Shown here: positions 7,942-14,385 of the stretch, one piece after another
How the letters are laid out: every line of letters begins with the position of its first letter
How positions within the stretch are numbered: position 1 is the first letter of the stretch
DNA from: Chitinophaga pinensis
GTDB lineage: Bacteria; Bacteroidota; Bacteroidia; NS11-12g; UBA9320
Direction: 5' to 3'
Length of the DNA stretch: 14,690 bases
NCBI GenBank assembly: GCA_945890595.1
Contig: CAMDCQ010000044.1
Location: 1 to 14,690, forward strand
Made by a program: the position numbers and the translations under genes
Notes under the pieces: model-generated
The model's database searches: none
The model's input: the letters and a program-made list of their open reading frames with translations, nothing else
Told to the model about the DNA's origin: nothing

Positions 7942-9561
7942 TTAGTTGCCAACCGCCTTATCAAATTCGGCTAATGGGTCGGGTTGTACGCCTTCTTTCA
8001 TTCCTACTAATGTTAGGGTCACATTTATAAACTGCGCATGGGTTTCAAAATCGCTAATAATCTCTCTTACGTCTGGATGTATACTAATGGATTTTGATCC
8101 ATCTATGATTACGTTTGATCCTGGAGGAACCTTATTTAGCGTATCCAGAATACTTGCTTTGTGTAAGAAAGTAACATCTTCAGCCAACTGAAAACGAAAA
8201 ATATTATCGGCTGTATTTTGGTCAATATTGACCAAATAGGGCTTGCGGTAGTTTATGTATAATATCTCGAGAATAGCCACGGTTAATCCTATGCTTACGC
8301 CCCAAAGTAAATCTTTAAAAACAATGAATAAAATGGTCACTAAAAAAGGTGCAAATTGATTTAAACCCGCGCTCCACATTGCCTTAAATGTACTGGGATG
8401 GGCAAGCTTAAAACCGACTATGAGTAGAATGGCAGCCAAACTAGCCCTGGGTACAAGGTTGAGTAATTGCGGTAAAAACGCAACAAAACCCAAAATGAAA
8501 AAACCGTGAACGATAGCCGACATTTTGGTTTTACCACCACTTTGAATGTTGGTGGAACTGCGCACAATAACTTGTGTTATGGGCAATCCGCCTAATAAGC
8601 CACTTACCATATTCCCTATTCCTTGTGCTTTGAGTTCTCTATTGGCAGGTGTTACACGTTTTTGCGGATCCATTTTGTCCGTAGCTTCTGCGCTAAGCAG
8701 GGTTTCTATACTAGCAACCAGTGCGATTACCAGTGCCGTTTTCCAAACCAATGGATTAGAAATAGCCGAAAAACGTGGGAAGGTAAAAAACCCAAAAAAA
8801 TCGTTTGCACTTGTGGCAACCGGCACGTTTACCAGATGTTCAGTTAGCATCTCATGGCTTCCTCCTTTATAAAAATAAACCAAACCAATGCCCGAAAGAA
8901 TGGCAACCAGTGGTCCTTGAATGTAGGTGAATAGCTTAATGCGTTGCATAAAGCCTTGTTGCCATAGTATTAAAATGAGCAAGCCCAGAGCTCCTATACT
9001 AGCAGCGCCAAAATCAGGATTACCAAAGGCATTGATGATTTCGGTTAGGGTATTTTCTCCATCTACCTGCCAAAAATCCATGTCACCTTCTAGGTCTTTA
9101 TCGTAACCAAGCAAATGCGGAATCTCTTTTAGAAAAATGGTGATGCCAATTCCCGCCAACATTCCTTTAATGACAGAAGACGGAAAGTAATAGCCTATGA
9201 TTCCGCCGTTTAAAAAACCGAGCAAGATTTGTATGCCTCCCGCAAGCACAACGGCAAGTAAGAAAGTTTGAAAGGCTTCGGCAAAGAGCGCATCAGGGGC
9301 GAGACTTTGATCTACTTGTGCTTTAAATTCTTGAAGAGCTGTAGCGATAATTACCGCCAGACCAGCTGCGGGGCCACTCACCCCTAGTTGTGATCCGCTT
9401 AACGAACCCACTACAATGCCGCCTATAATTCCTGCAATGAGGCCTGAAAATGCAGAAGCACCACTTACGGCGGCTATTCCCAAGCATAACGGAACGGCTA
9501 CCAGAAATACAATTAGTCCTGCTGGCAAATCAGCATTGAATTGCGAAAAATATTTTTTCAT
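7942..9561 (-). CDS. SulP family inorganic anion transporter with short STAS domain
   Basis: The protein has 539 residues. From the ATG at 9561 the sequence enters a multi-span membrane domain at once (DLPAGLIVFLVAVPLCLGIA), then the conserved segments GSLSGSQLGVSGPAAGLAVII and KGMLAGIGITIFLKEIPHLLG. The later core includes LGGLPITQVIVRSSTNIQSGGKTK, the hallmark of the SulP/SLC26 fold, in which the half-helices around QV and SS line the anion site. About 10 to 14 membrane helices run to residue 430. The final hundred residues resemble a STAS domain, with VIIDGSKSISIHPDV where antisigma-factor antagonists carry a conserved Asp-Ser/Gly turn. SulP members carry sulfate, bicarbonate, chloride or carboxylates. 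The substrate here is not determined, and no carbonic anhydrase or sulfate-assimilation gene is adjacent. The short STAS domain and many Gly/Ala-rich helices fit the common Bacteroidota branch. Confidence 0.94.
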   Translation of the reverse strand: MKKYFSQFNADLPAGLIVFLVAVPLCLGIAAVSGASAFSGLIAGIIGGIVVGSLSGSQLGVSGPAAGLAVIIATALQEFKAQVDQSLAPDALFAEAFQTFLLAVVLAGGIQILLGFLNGGIIGYYFPSSVIKGMLAGIGITIFLKEIPHLLGYDKDLEGDMDFWQVDGENTLTEIINAFGNPDFGAASIGALGLLILILWQQGFMQRIKLFTYIQGPLVAILSGIGLVYFYKGGSHEMLTEHLVNVPVATSANDFFGFFTFPRFSAISNPLVWKTALVIALVASIETLLSAEATDKMDPQKRVTPANRELKAQGIGNMVSGLLGGLPITQVIVRSSTNIQSGGKTKMSAIVHGFFILGFVAFLPQLLNLVPRASLAAILLIVGFKLAHPSTFKAMWSAGLNQFAPFLVTILFIVFKDLLWGVSIGLTVAILEILYINYRKPYLVNIDQNTADNIFRFQLAEDVTFLHKASILDTLNKVPPGSNVIIDGSKSISIHPDVREIISDFETHAQFINVTLTLVGMKEGVQPDPLAEFDKAVGN

Positions 9562-9589
9562 GAAACTTATTTTATGTTTTAAAACGGGT

Positions 9590-9616
9590 GGTTTATAAAT
9601 GATTATCTCATAAACC
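9590..9616. promoter_or_regulatory. Inverted repeat upstream of the SulP gene, possible operator or hairpin
   Basis: GGTTTAT (9590-9596) and ATAAACC (9610-9616) are perfect complements separated by 13 bases, 29 bases upstream of the SulP start. Spacing and AT-rich content would fit a dimeric regulator site or a weak hairpin in the leader. No TAnnTTTG element is visible in this 125-base gap, so the SulP promoter was not located. Confidence 0.3.
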
Positions 9617-9673
9617 TTAAATTTAGGTCACCTTGGGTAAATGAAATAATCCATTACCTGAAGATGACAAGAT

Positions 9674-9688
9674 AAAAACGACGTTTTT
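9674..9688. terminator. Possible weak terminator after the small membrane protein gene
   Basis: AAAAACG and CGTTTTT form a near-perfect palindrome around one base and overlap the stop codon (9687-9689). On the minus strand this would give a short A/T stem with a T run. The loop is too small for a classical hairpin, so a regulator site or chance are equally possible. Confidence 0.2.
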
Positions 9689-9965
9689 AAACCGTTTCGG
9701 GAGGCTCGGTGGCGACACCTATACTTATTGCCGAATAATAATTAGCGCCATGTATTCCGTAAAAATTACGTTGAAGCTCATGGAGGACGGTGACTGAGCT
9801 GTCTGATACCATTTTTAGATCATCATCTATTTCAGTTTCGGAGTCTACTTCCGCTTCATTGCACTCTGCTACTTGGGGAGTTAGGTGTTCGTATACCAAA
9901 TAGATAGAAGTAGCCAACATAACCAGAGTTAGTATCACAATAGATATAGAGGTAGTGGGTTTCAA
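9687..9965 (-). CDS. Small single-span membrane protein, unknown function
   Basis: Up to 92 residues are encoded. The N-terminus is one membrane segment (about residues 5-25, ISIVILTLVMLATSIYLVY), followed by an acidic stretch (ECNEAEVDSETEIDDDLK) and a C-terminal part rich in Ser, Tyr and Gly ending PPETV. The start is uncertain. The frame has no ATG upstream of the membrane helix; the best start is a TTG at 9965, because the only internal ATG (Met16 or so) would cut the helix in half. The frame also stays open upstream into the end of the YciO-type gene. The gene lies 59 bases downstream of that gene and 125 bases upstream of SulP on the same strand, so it may be cotranscribed with sucC and yciO. 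I recognise no family; it could be an inner-membrane accessory protein or a spurious frame, though its hydrophobic-then-acidic layout looks genuine. Confidence 0.5.
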   Translation of the reverse strand: MKPTTSISIVILTLVMLATSIYLVYEHLTPQVAECNEAEVDSETEIDDDLKMVSDSSVTVLHELQRNFYGIHGANYYSAISIGVATEPPETV

Positions 9966-10024
9966 CTTGGTGTTTGTTCTACAAATAAAAGATATTTTGG
10001 CTACAAATACACCATGCCAATGGG

Positions 10025-10645
10025 TTACAAAAGTTCTATTCCTAAGCCTTCTCGTATAAGTTCTAGCTCTCCTTCGCTGGCATCTATTACCGTGGTTCCC
10101 ACATTATGCCCGGCTTCTCCATCTACAATGTAGGCAACTTTATTTTGCCATACTTCAAATATTTCTTGTGGTTCGGTAAGGTATTCTTGTATTTCATCTT
10201 CGGAGTGAATAGAGGAACATACCAATGGGTTTCCTAATTCAGAAATGATAGCTTGGCATATTTCATTGTCAGGCACTCTAATACCAATCGTTTTTTTGTT
10301 TTGTCTAAATATTTTGGGAACGTTGTTGCTAGCCTTTAGGATAAAGGTAAAAGGACCTGGCAATAGTCTGTTCATTACTTTATAGGTAGGATTAGAAATA
10401 GGAGAGGTGTACTCACTCAGACTGCTTAAATCTTTGCACAGAATAGAAAGATTGGCATGGCTAGGCTTTTTTTCTAATAGTCTACATATTTTTTCCATGA
10501 CATCGCGGTGAAGTAAATCCCCAACAATGGCATAAATAGAGTCGGTTGGTATGATAGCAAGTCCCCCGTTACGAAGGACTTGTACTATTTCAACTATGGT
10601 TTTTGAATTGATGTTATGAGGTCGTAATTCTACAAATTCGCTCAT
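10025..10645 (-). CDS. Sua5/YciO/YrdC family protein, YciO-type
   Basis: This encodes 206 residues from the ATG at 10645; a TTG two codons upstream gives no benefit. The YrdC-fold signature is present: GGLAIIPTDSIYAIVGD (PTD-x-x-Y at residues 33-38), MNRLLPGPFTFIL and KTIGIRVPDN. The length, the SILCKDLSSLSEY segment and the KKP in place of the usual KRP place it nearer YciO than TsaC or Sua5. TsaC/Sua5 make threonylcarbamoyl-adenylate from Thr, bicarbonate and ATP for tRNA t6A37. Whether YciO-type proteins do this in vivo is not settled, so another copy elsewhere in the genome may be the essential enzyme. It lies 12 bases downstream of sucC on the same strand, so cotranscription is very likely. 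No Shine-Dalgarno is visible in the gap. Confidence 0.9.
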   Translation of the reverse strand: MSEFVELRPHNINSKTIVEIVQVLRNGGLAIIPTDSIYAIVGDLLHRDVMEKICRLLEKKPSHANLSILCKDLSSLSEYTSPISNPTYKVMNRLLPGPFTFILKASNNVPKIFRQNKKTIGIRVPDNEICQAIISELGNPLVCSSIHSEDEIQEYLTEPQEIFEVWQNKVAYIVDGEAGHNVGTTVIDASEGELELIREGLGIELL

Positions 10646-10657
10646 AATCAAGGAGAT

Positions 10658-11848
10658 TTAAGCTAGAACAGCTTTTACCTTATCCGCAGCTTCTTGCAAT
10701 ACGATAGCAGACTCTACACGCAGACCGCTTTCGTCTATTATTTTCTTAGCTTCTTCTGCATTGGTTCCTTGTAGTCTTACGATAATAGGTACGTGTATTT
10801 CGCCGATGGATTTGTAGGCTTCTACTACGCCATTGGCAACTCTATCGCATCGTACTATACCACCAAATATATTGATAAGAATCGCTTTAACATTAGGATC
10901 TTGAAGGATAATACGGAAACCAGCTTCTACCGTTTGTGCATTTGCTCCTCCCCCCACGTCAAGAAAATTAGCAGGTTCACCACCACTTAGCTTGATAATA
11001 TCCATTGTTGCCATGGCAAGACCAGCGCCGTTTACCATACATCCTACGTTACCGTCAAGTTTGATAAAGTTAAGGTTATGTTTTTTAGCTTCTACTTCAG
11101 TTGGGTCTTCTTCTGCCTCATCTCTAAGAGCAGCAAAAGCAGGATGTCTGTATAATGCGTTATCATCTAGCGATACTTTACTATCTACCGCAATTATTTT
11201 ATCGTCTGATGTTTTAAGAACGGGATTAATCTCAAAAAGAGATGCATCAATTCCGATGTAAGCATTATAAAGAGAGGTAACAAACTTCACCATTTCTTTA
11301 AATGCATTTCCACTTAGGCCTAAGTTAAACGCAATTTTACGCGCTTGAAAACCTTGTAAGCCTAATGCAGGATCTATAAATTCGCTGTGGATTAACTCTG
11401 GAGTGTCGTGCGCTACTTGCTCTATATCCATACCTCCTTCGGTAGTGTATATAATTACATTTTTACCGCTATTACGATCTAGCAATACACTCATATAATA
11501 CTCAGATGGCTCACTAGCACCTGGGTAGTACACGTCTTGAGCAAGCAGTACTTTGCTTACGAACTTACCAGCAGCACTTGTTTGAGGTGTAACCAAGGTC
11601 ATACCTAGTATGTCATTTACTACTTGTTGAAGTTGTTCGTCGTTTTTGGCGAGTTTTACACCTCCACCTTTACCACGGCCACCGGCGTGTATTTGAGCTT
11701 TTACTACCATCCAGTCTGTGCCGGTTTGCTCACGCAGCTTGGCTCCGGCGGTTAGTGCATCTTCTTTTTTGTCGATTACGATGCCTTCTTGTATAGCAAC
11801 TCCGTATGATTTTAGAATTTCTTTGGCTTGATACTCGTGTATGTTCAT
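10658..11848 (-). CDS. sucC: Succinyl-CoA synthetase (ADP-forming) beta subunit
   Basis: The protein has 396 residues, close to the family length of about 390. SucC, with the alpha subunit SucD, interconverts succinyl-CoA and succinate with ATP or GTP formation in the TCA cycle. The sequence begins with the family signature MNIHEYQAKEILKSYGV. It carries the ATP-grasp nucleotide-binding segment KAQIHAGGRGKGGGVK (residues 50-65), the metal-binding EINPV (206-210), the GNVGCMVNGAGLAMATMD segment, GGGANAQTVEAGF and NIFGGIVRCD (326-335). No key residue is missing. sucD is not next to it; separate sucC and sucD genes are common in Bacteroidota. A -7 element lies 10 bases before the ATG, and the YciO-type gene follows in the same operon. 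Confidence 0.98.
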   Translation of the reverse strand: MNIHEYQAKEILKSYGVAIQEGIVIDKKEDALTAGAKLREQTGTDWMVVKAQIHAGGRGKGGGVKLAKNDEQLQQVVNDILGMTLVTPQTSAAGKFVSKVLLAQDVYYPGASEPSEYYMSVLLDRNSGKNVIIYTTEGGMDIEQVAHDTPELIHSEFIDPALGLQGFQARKIAFNLGLSGNAFKEMVKFVTSLYNAYIGIDASLFEINPVLKTSDDKIIAVDSKVSLDDNALYRHPAFAALRDEAEEDPTEVEAKKHNLNFIKLDGNVGCMVNGAGLAMATMDIIKLSGGEPANFLDVGGGANAQTVEAGFRIILQDPNVKAILINIFGGIVRCDRVANGVVEAYKSIGEIHVPIIVRLQGTNAEEAKKIIDESGLRVESAIVLQEAADKVKAVLA

Positions 11849-11858
11849 ATTAAGGCCG

Positions 11859-11866
11859 CAAAAATA
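11859..11866 (-). promoter_or_regulatory. -7 promoter element (TATTTTTG) for sucC
   Basis: The minus strand reads TATTTTTG, an exact TAnnTTTG match, with 10 bases between it and the sucC ATG. The implied leader is about five bases. No TTG is present at the usual -33 distance. Confidence 0.45.
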
Positions 11867-12074
11867 GGCTTTGTATGGTGTTATAAAATAGAAACTTTGA
11901 AAAAAACGTCACGGCAAAACATGGAACTGTTTAAGGTTTCTTTACCCAAATTTAGAAAAGGACGAATGGTAAACCAGCGATATGCTGTTTCTATCAAAAA
12001 AATAACATGCTATTATTGGGATAAATTGAATTGATAAAAAATGAAAGACGGCTATTTCTTAAAGTCGTGGCCAG

Positions 12075-12118
12075 CACTTGCTATGGTAAGCATAAGCCCA
12101 AGGCACAGACAGCAAGTG
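12075..12118. repeat. Spaced inverted repeat in the sucC upstream region
   Basis: CACTTGCT (12075-12082) and AGCAAGTG (12111-12118) are perfect complements with 28 bases between them. Further out, TTTCTT (12055-12060) and AAGAAA (about 12130-12135) are also complementary. It could be an extended RNA stem-loop or a pair of regulator half-sites. Confidence 0.4.
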
Positions 12119-12183
12119 GTATAATGCGAAAGAAACAGTAACAGTGGTGAGGTAGTAATTGGTTATTTGGTGGATATAAAAGC

Positions 12184-12208
12184 AAAGTCACTTAGGCCTG
12201 GCTTTTTT
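12184..12208 (+). terminator. Terminator-like hairpin near the 3' end of the J-domain gene
   Basis: AAAGTCA (12184-12190) pairs with TGGCTTT (12199-12205) through one G-T wobble around an 8-base loop, and more T follow to 12208. On the plus strand it is a reasonable intrinsic terminator for a transcript coming from the sucC side. On the minus strand one pair becomes a C/A mismatch, but it could still serve the J-domain gene that ends at 12229. Confidence 0.4.
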
Positions 12209-12228
12209 ATGGGGACATCACATTATAC

Positions 12229-13128
12229 TCACATCTCTAGGGGCTTACGGTTCCATTCTTCTGGTGACAGAGCCTCGCATATTAAGGGGTTTGCCTTGGC
12301 GTATTTCAAAATAGTGGTTCCGTCTTCCAAGTATATAAGGTCTCGTATCTCTTTGTCTAGGAGTCGTGTAAATAGTTGTTTGTTTACCTCGTAATACACC
12401 ACCGTACCATTTTGATACGACTCTCGGTAGTCGATTTTTGCATATACAAAGTCAAACTGATGAGTGAGAAGATAGTGTTTACGCCAAGTGTTTATGCCGC
12501 TAATGGCTAACGGTCCTCCGAAAAAGGACATCACCAACACCCAACTTATGAGTCGCTCGTAATTGAATCGAAAGGGCGTGTCTACAGACTTCGCTATAAA
12601 TCGCGTGTAGGCTTCGTTTGCGGCAAGTACTAAAGCTATACTGAAAATGGCAAATCCAAGAATTAAGCGCTGACGGTCATAGCTCGCAAAGTCAATAAAA
12701 TAGTAGGAATACATGATTTGTAATCCCCAGATTAGGAAAGTTGTCAGACCCAACATGCGCAGGCTAAAAGGAAATTTTTCGAGTCCACTTTCGTATTTTC
12801 TTTTGATCCGTAGCTTGCGTTCTTCCTCCATCTCAACAGCACGCTGTCTTAAGTTGATCTGAGGAAAAACAGATTTGCGGTTTTTTAAATTATGTAATCT
12901 TTGTATCTCGAGCAAATACGCCAGTTTTAACTTTCGGTCGTACATTTCTTTGGTTTCAGGATGAACAAGATGTTCTTTAGCTTGATTCAAGTATTGTGTA
13001 ATTTCAGCCGCACTTGGATCTGGGTTTATATCCGGATGAACTATCTTTATTTTAGCCTTGTAGGCCAGTTTTACCTCTGCTATACTTGCGTAGTTTTCTA
13101 CACCTAATATCTTATAATAATTTACCAT
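12229..13128 (-). CDS. Membrane-anchored J-domain (DnaJ-like) protein
   Basis: The protein has 299 residues. Residues 2-65 are a J domain: NYYKILGV at the start, a basic helix II (KLAYKAKIKIV), the HPD triad at 31-33 and EMYDRKL at the end. HPD is what stimulates the ATPase of an Hsp70/DnaK partner, so co-chaperone activity is plausible. There is no Gly/Phe region, zinc finger or DnaJ C-terminal substrate domain. Instead a Lys/Arg/Glu-rich linker (about 80-115) leads to three hydrophobic segments, about 125-145, 155-172 and 193-212. A soluble C-terminal domain of roughly 85 residues follows (YAKIDYRESYQNGTVVYYEVNK onward) that I do not recognise. The J domain should face the cytoplasm. With no operon partner, the client cannot be inferred. 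The ATG at 13128 is well placed, since the J domain starts immediately. Confidence 0.9.
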   Translation of the reverse strand: MVNYYKILGVENYASIAEVKLAYKAKIKIVHPDINPDPSAAEITQYLNQAKEHLVHPETKEMYDRKLKLAYLLEIQRLHNLKNRKSVFPQINLRQRAVEMEEERKLRIKRKYESGLEKFPFSLRMLGLTTFLIWGLQIMYSYYFIDFASYDRQRLILGFAIFSIALVLAANEAYTRFIAKSVDTPFRFNYERLISWVLVMSFFGGPLAISGINTWRKHYLLTHQFDFVYAKIDYRESYQNGTVVYYEVNKQLFTRLLDKEIRDLIYLEDGTTILKYAKANPLICEALSPEEWNRKPLEM

Positions 13129-13400
13129 ACCGCATATAGCCTTTGCTATACTACTTTATCCATTGCGATAGTAACACTGCTTTGGTGAAATTAAAAATAC
13201 TTTAGCGCATGATTTCAGGGTAAAAGAGCTTCTTAAGTAAAATGTGTCTTTTATGCTATGTGAAAATATCCAAAAGCATTTCCAAGGGCAATACGATAAT
13301 CGTCATCTTATCCATGTGAAGTTTTTCATAAGTACATCATTGGCTACACTATGTTGATACAAAAAAGAAGTAGACTAAGGTATGGCATTGGTTAATGGAT

Positions 13401-13408
13401 TATTTTTG
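13401..13408 (+). promoter_or_regulatory. -7 promoter element (TATTTTTG) that decides the SDR start
   Basis: TATTTTTG is an exact TAnnTTTG match, six bases before the ATG at 13415. It lies inside the frame that would be coding if translation began at the upstream ATG (13382), so it argues for the later start. Confidence 0.5.
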
Positions 13409-13414
13409 ACAGCA

Positions 13415-14290
13415 ATGTCATTATATACACAATCCATGCTCAGAGACGGCTCGCTAGAAGGCAAAGTTATTTGGGTAACAGGCGGAGGAACCGGTCTAGG
13501 TAAATCTATGGTAAAGTACTTTGTAGAGCTGGGAGCTAAAGTGGCTATATCAGGGCGCAGAGAAGAAAAACTACAAGAAGCTGCCGCAGAAATATCAATT
13601 GAAAATGTTTTTCCTGTGGTATGCGATGTGCGTGAAAGCAATGAAGTAGAAGCGACAGTAAAAGCAATAGTGGCACATTTTGGAACGTTGAATGGCTTAG
13701 TAAACAATGCCGCAGGAAATTTTATTAGTCCTACAGAAAGGCTTAGCCACAGAGCATTTGACGTGGTGATAGATATTGTACTTAAAGGCAGTAAAAACTG
13801 TACGTTGAGTTGTGGTAAGTATTGGATAGAAAATAAAATACCAGCTAGTGTTTTGAATATTGTAACTACCTATGCTTGGACCGGTAGTGGCTATGTAGTG
13901 CCCAGCGCTACGGCAAAGGCTGGTGTCTTGGCTATGACTAGATCGCTAGCAGTAGAATGGGCTAAATACGGTATGCGACACAATGCTATAGCTCCTGGTC
14001 CGTTTCCTACAAAAGGTGCTTGGGATAGACTGTTTCCGAAAGAAATGTCAGACAAAATAAACTTAGAAAGCCGTGTGCCATTGAAGAGAGTGGGACATCA
14101 TCAAGAGTTGGCTAACCTAGCCGCATATCTCATGTCAGATTTTTCTGCTTATGTGAATGGGGAAGTGGTAACTATAGACGGTGGTGAATGGCTGCAAGGC
14201 GCTGGTCAGTTTAATCAGATGGAAGCAATAACCCAAGAAGAATGGGATTTTCTCGAAAAAATAGTACGTGCTAATCAGAAAAAATCCTAG
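13415..14290 (+). CDS. SDR family oxidoreductase, 2,4-dienoyl-CoA reductase-like
   Basis: This encodes 291 residues from the ATG at 13415. The frame reaches back to an ATG at 13382, but the extra 11 residues are hydrophobic, unlike the family, and contain the promoter element. The Rossmann fold shows the NADP-binding TGGGTGLG (residues 22-29), GRREEKL, CDV and NNAAG. The segments NNAAGNFISPTERLS, TTYAWTGSGYVVPSATAKAGV and EWAKYGMR closely resemble mitochondrial 2,4-dienoyl-CoA reductase (DECR1). As in that enzyme, the usual Y-x-x-x-K is replaced by S-x-x-x-K. The Tyr of TTYAWTG and the Lys of SATAK occupy the places of its catalytic Tyr and Lys. The expected reaction is NADPH-dependent reduction of 2,4-dienoyl-CoA to 3-enoyl-CoA in beta-oxidation of unsaturated fatty acids. 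Substrate is inferred from similarity; no other fatty-acid gene is adjacent. Confidence 0.92.
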   Translation: MSLYTQSMLRDGSLEGKVIWVTGGGTGLGKSMVKYFVELGAKVAISGRREEKLQEAAAEISIENVFPVVCDVRESNEVEATVKAIVAHFGTLNGLVNNAAGNFISPTERLSHRAFDVVIDIVLKGSKNCTLSCGKYWIENKIPASVLNIVTTYAWTGSGYVVPSATAKAGVLAMTRSLAVEWAKYGMRHNAIAPGPFPTKGAWDRLFPKEMSDKINLESRVPLKRVGHHQELANLAAYLMSDFSAYVNGEVVTIDGGEWLQGAGQFNQMEAITQEEWDFLEKIVRANQKKS

Positions 14291-14307
14291 AACATATTCT
14301 TTATCGT

Positions 14308-14332
14308 CATTTGTAGGTCATCTCTACAAATG
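14308..14332 (+). terminator. Hairpin after the SDR gene, probable terminator
   Basis: A perfect 9-bp stem (CATTTGTAG at 14308-14316, CTACAAATG at 14324-14332) with a 7-base loop starts 17 bases after the stop. It is followed by an interrupted T-rich run (GTTATATTTT). The weak T tract makes it a less certain terminator than the one at 7882-7922. It may instead act in the leader of the next gene. Confidence 0.55.
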
Positions 14333-14385
14333 GTTATATTTTAAACTAAAATTAATCATTATTTCGAAGTTATTAAAAAAAAACT

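Larger units (their letters stand above)
11867..12228. other. Gene-poor region between sucC and the J-domain gene
   Basis: About 360 bases without a credible protein gene. A 37-codon plus-strand frame from the ATG at 11921 (MELFKVSLPKFRKGRM) has no supporting features. Visible structure is a spaced inverted repeat at 12075-12118 and a terminator-like hairpin at 12184-12208, both described separately. Because the flanking genes are both on the minus strand, this region is the downstream side of the J-domain gene and the promoter side of sucC. Confidence 0.6.

Noticed and set aside
8546..8872. Plus-strand frames of 74-108 codons within the SulP gene
   Set aside because: Antisense shadows of a long conserved membrane-protein gene.
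11828..12034. Plus-strand 68-codon frame starting inside sucC
   Set aside because: It begins at a TTG antisense to the sucC start, has no domain or signal, and covers the sucC promoter; its internal ATG at 11921 leaves only 37 codons.
11867..12228. tRNA or riboswitch in the gene-poor region
   Set aside because: No cloverleaf, T-loop GTTCRA-type sequence or known riboswitch core could be read; only simple inverted repeats are present.
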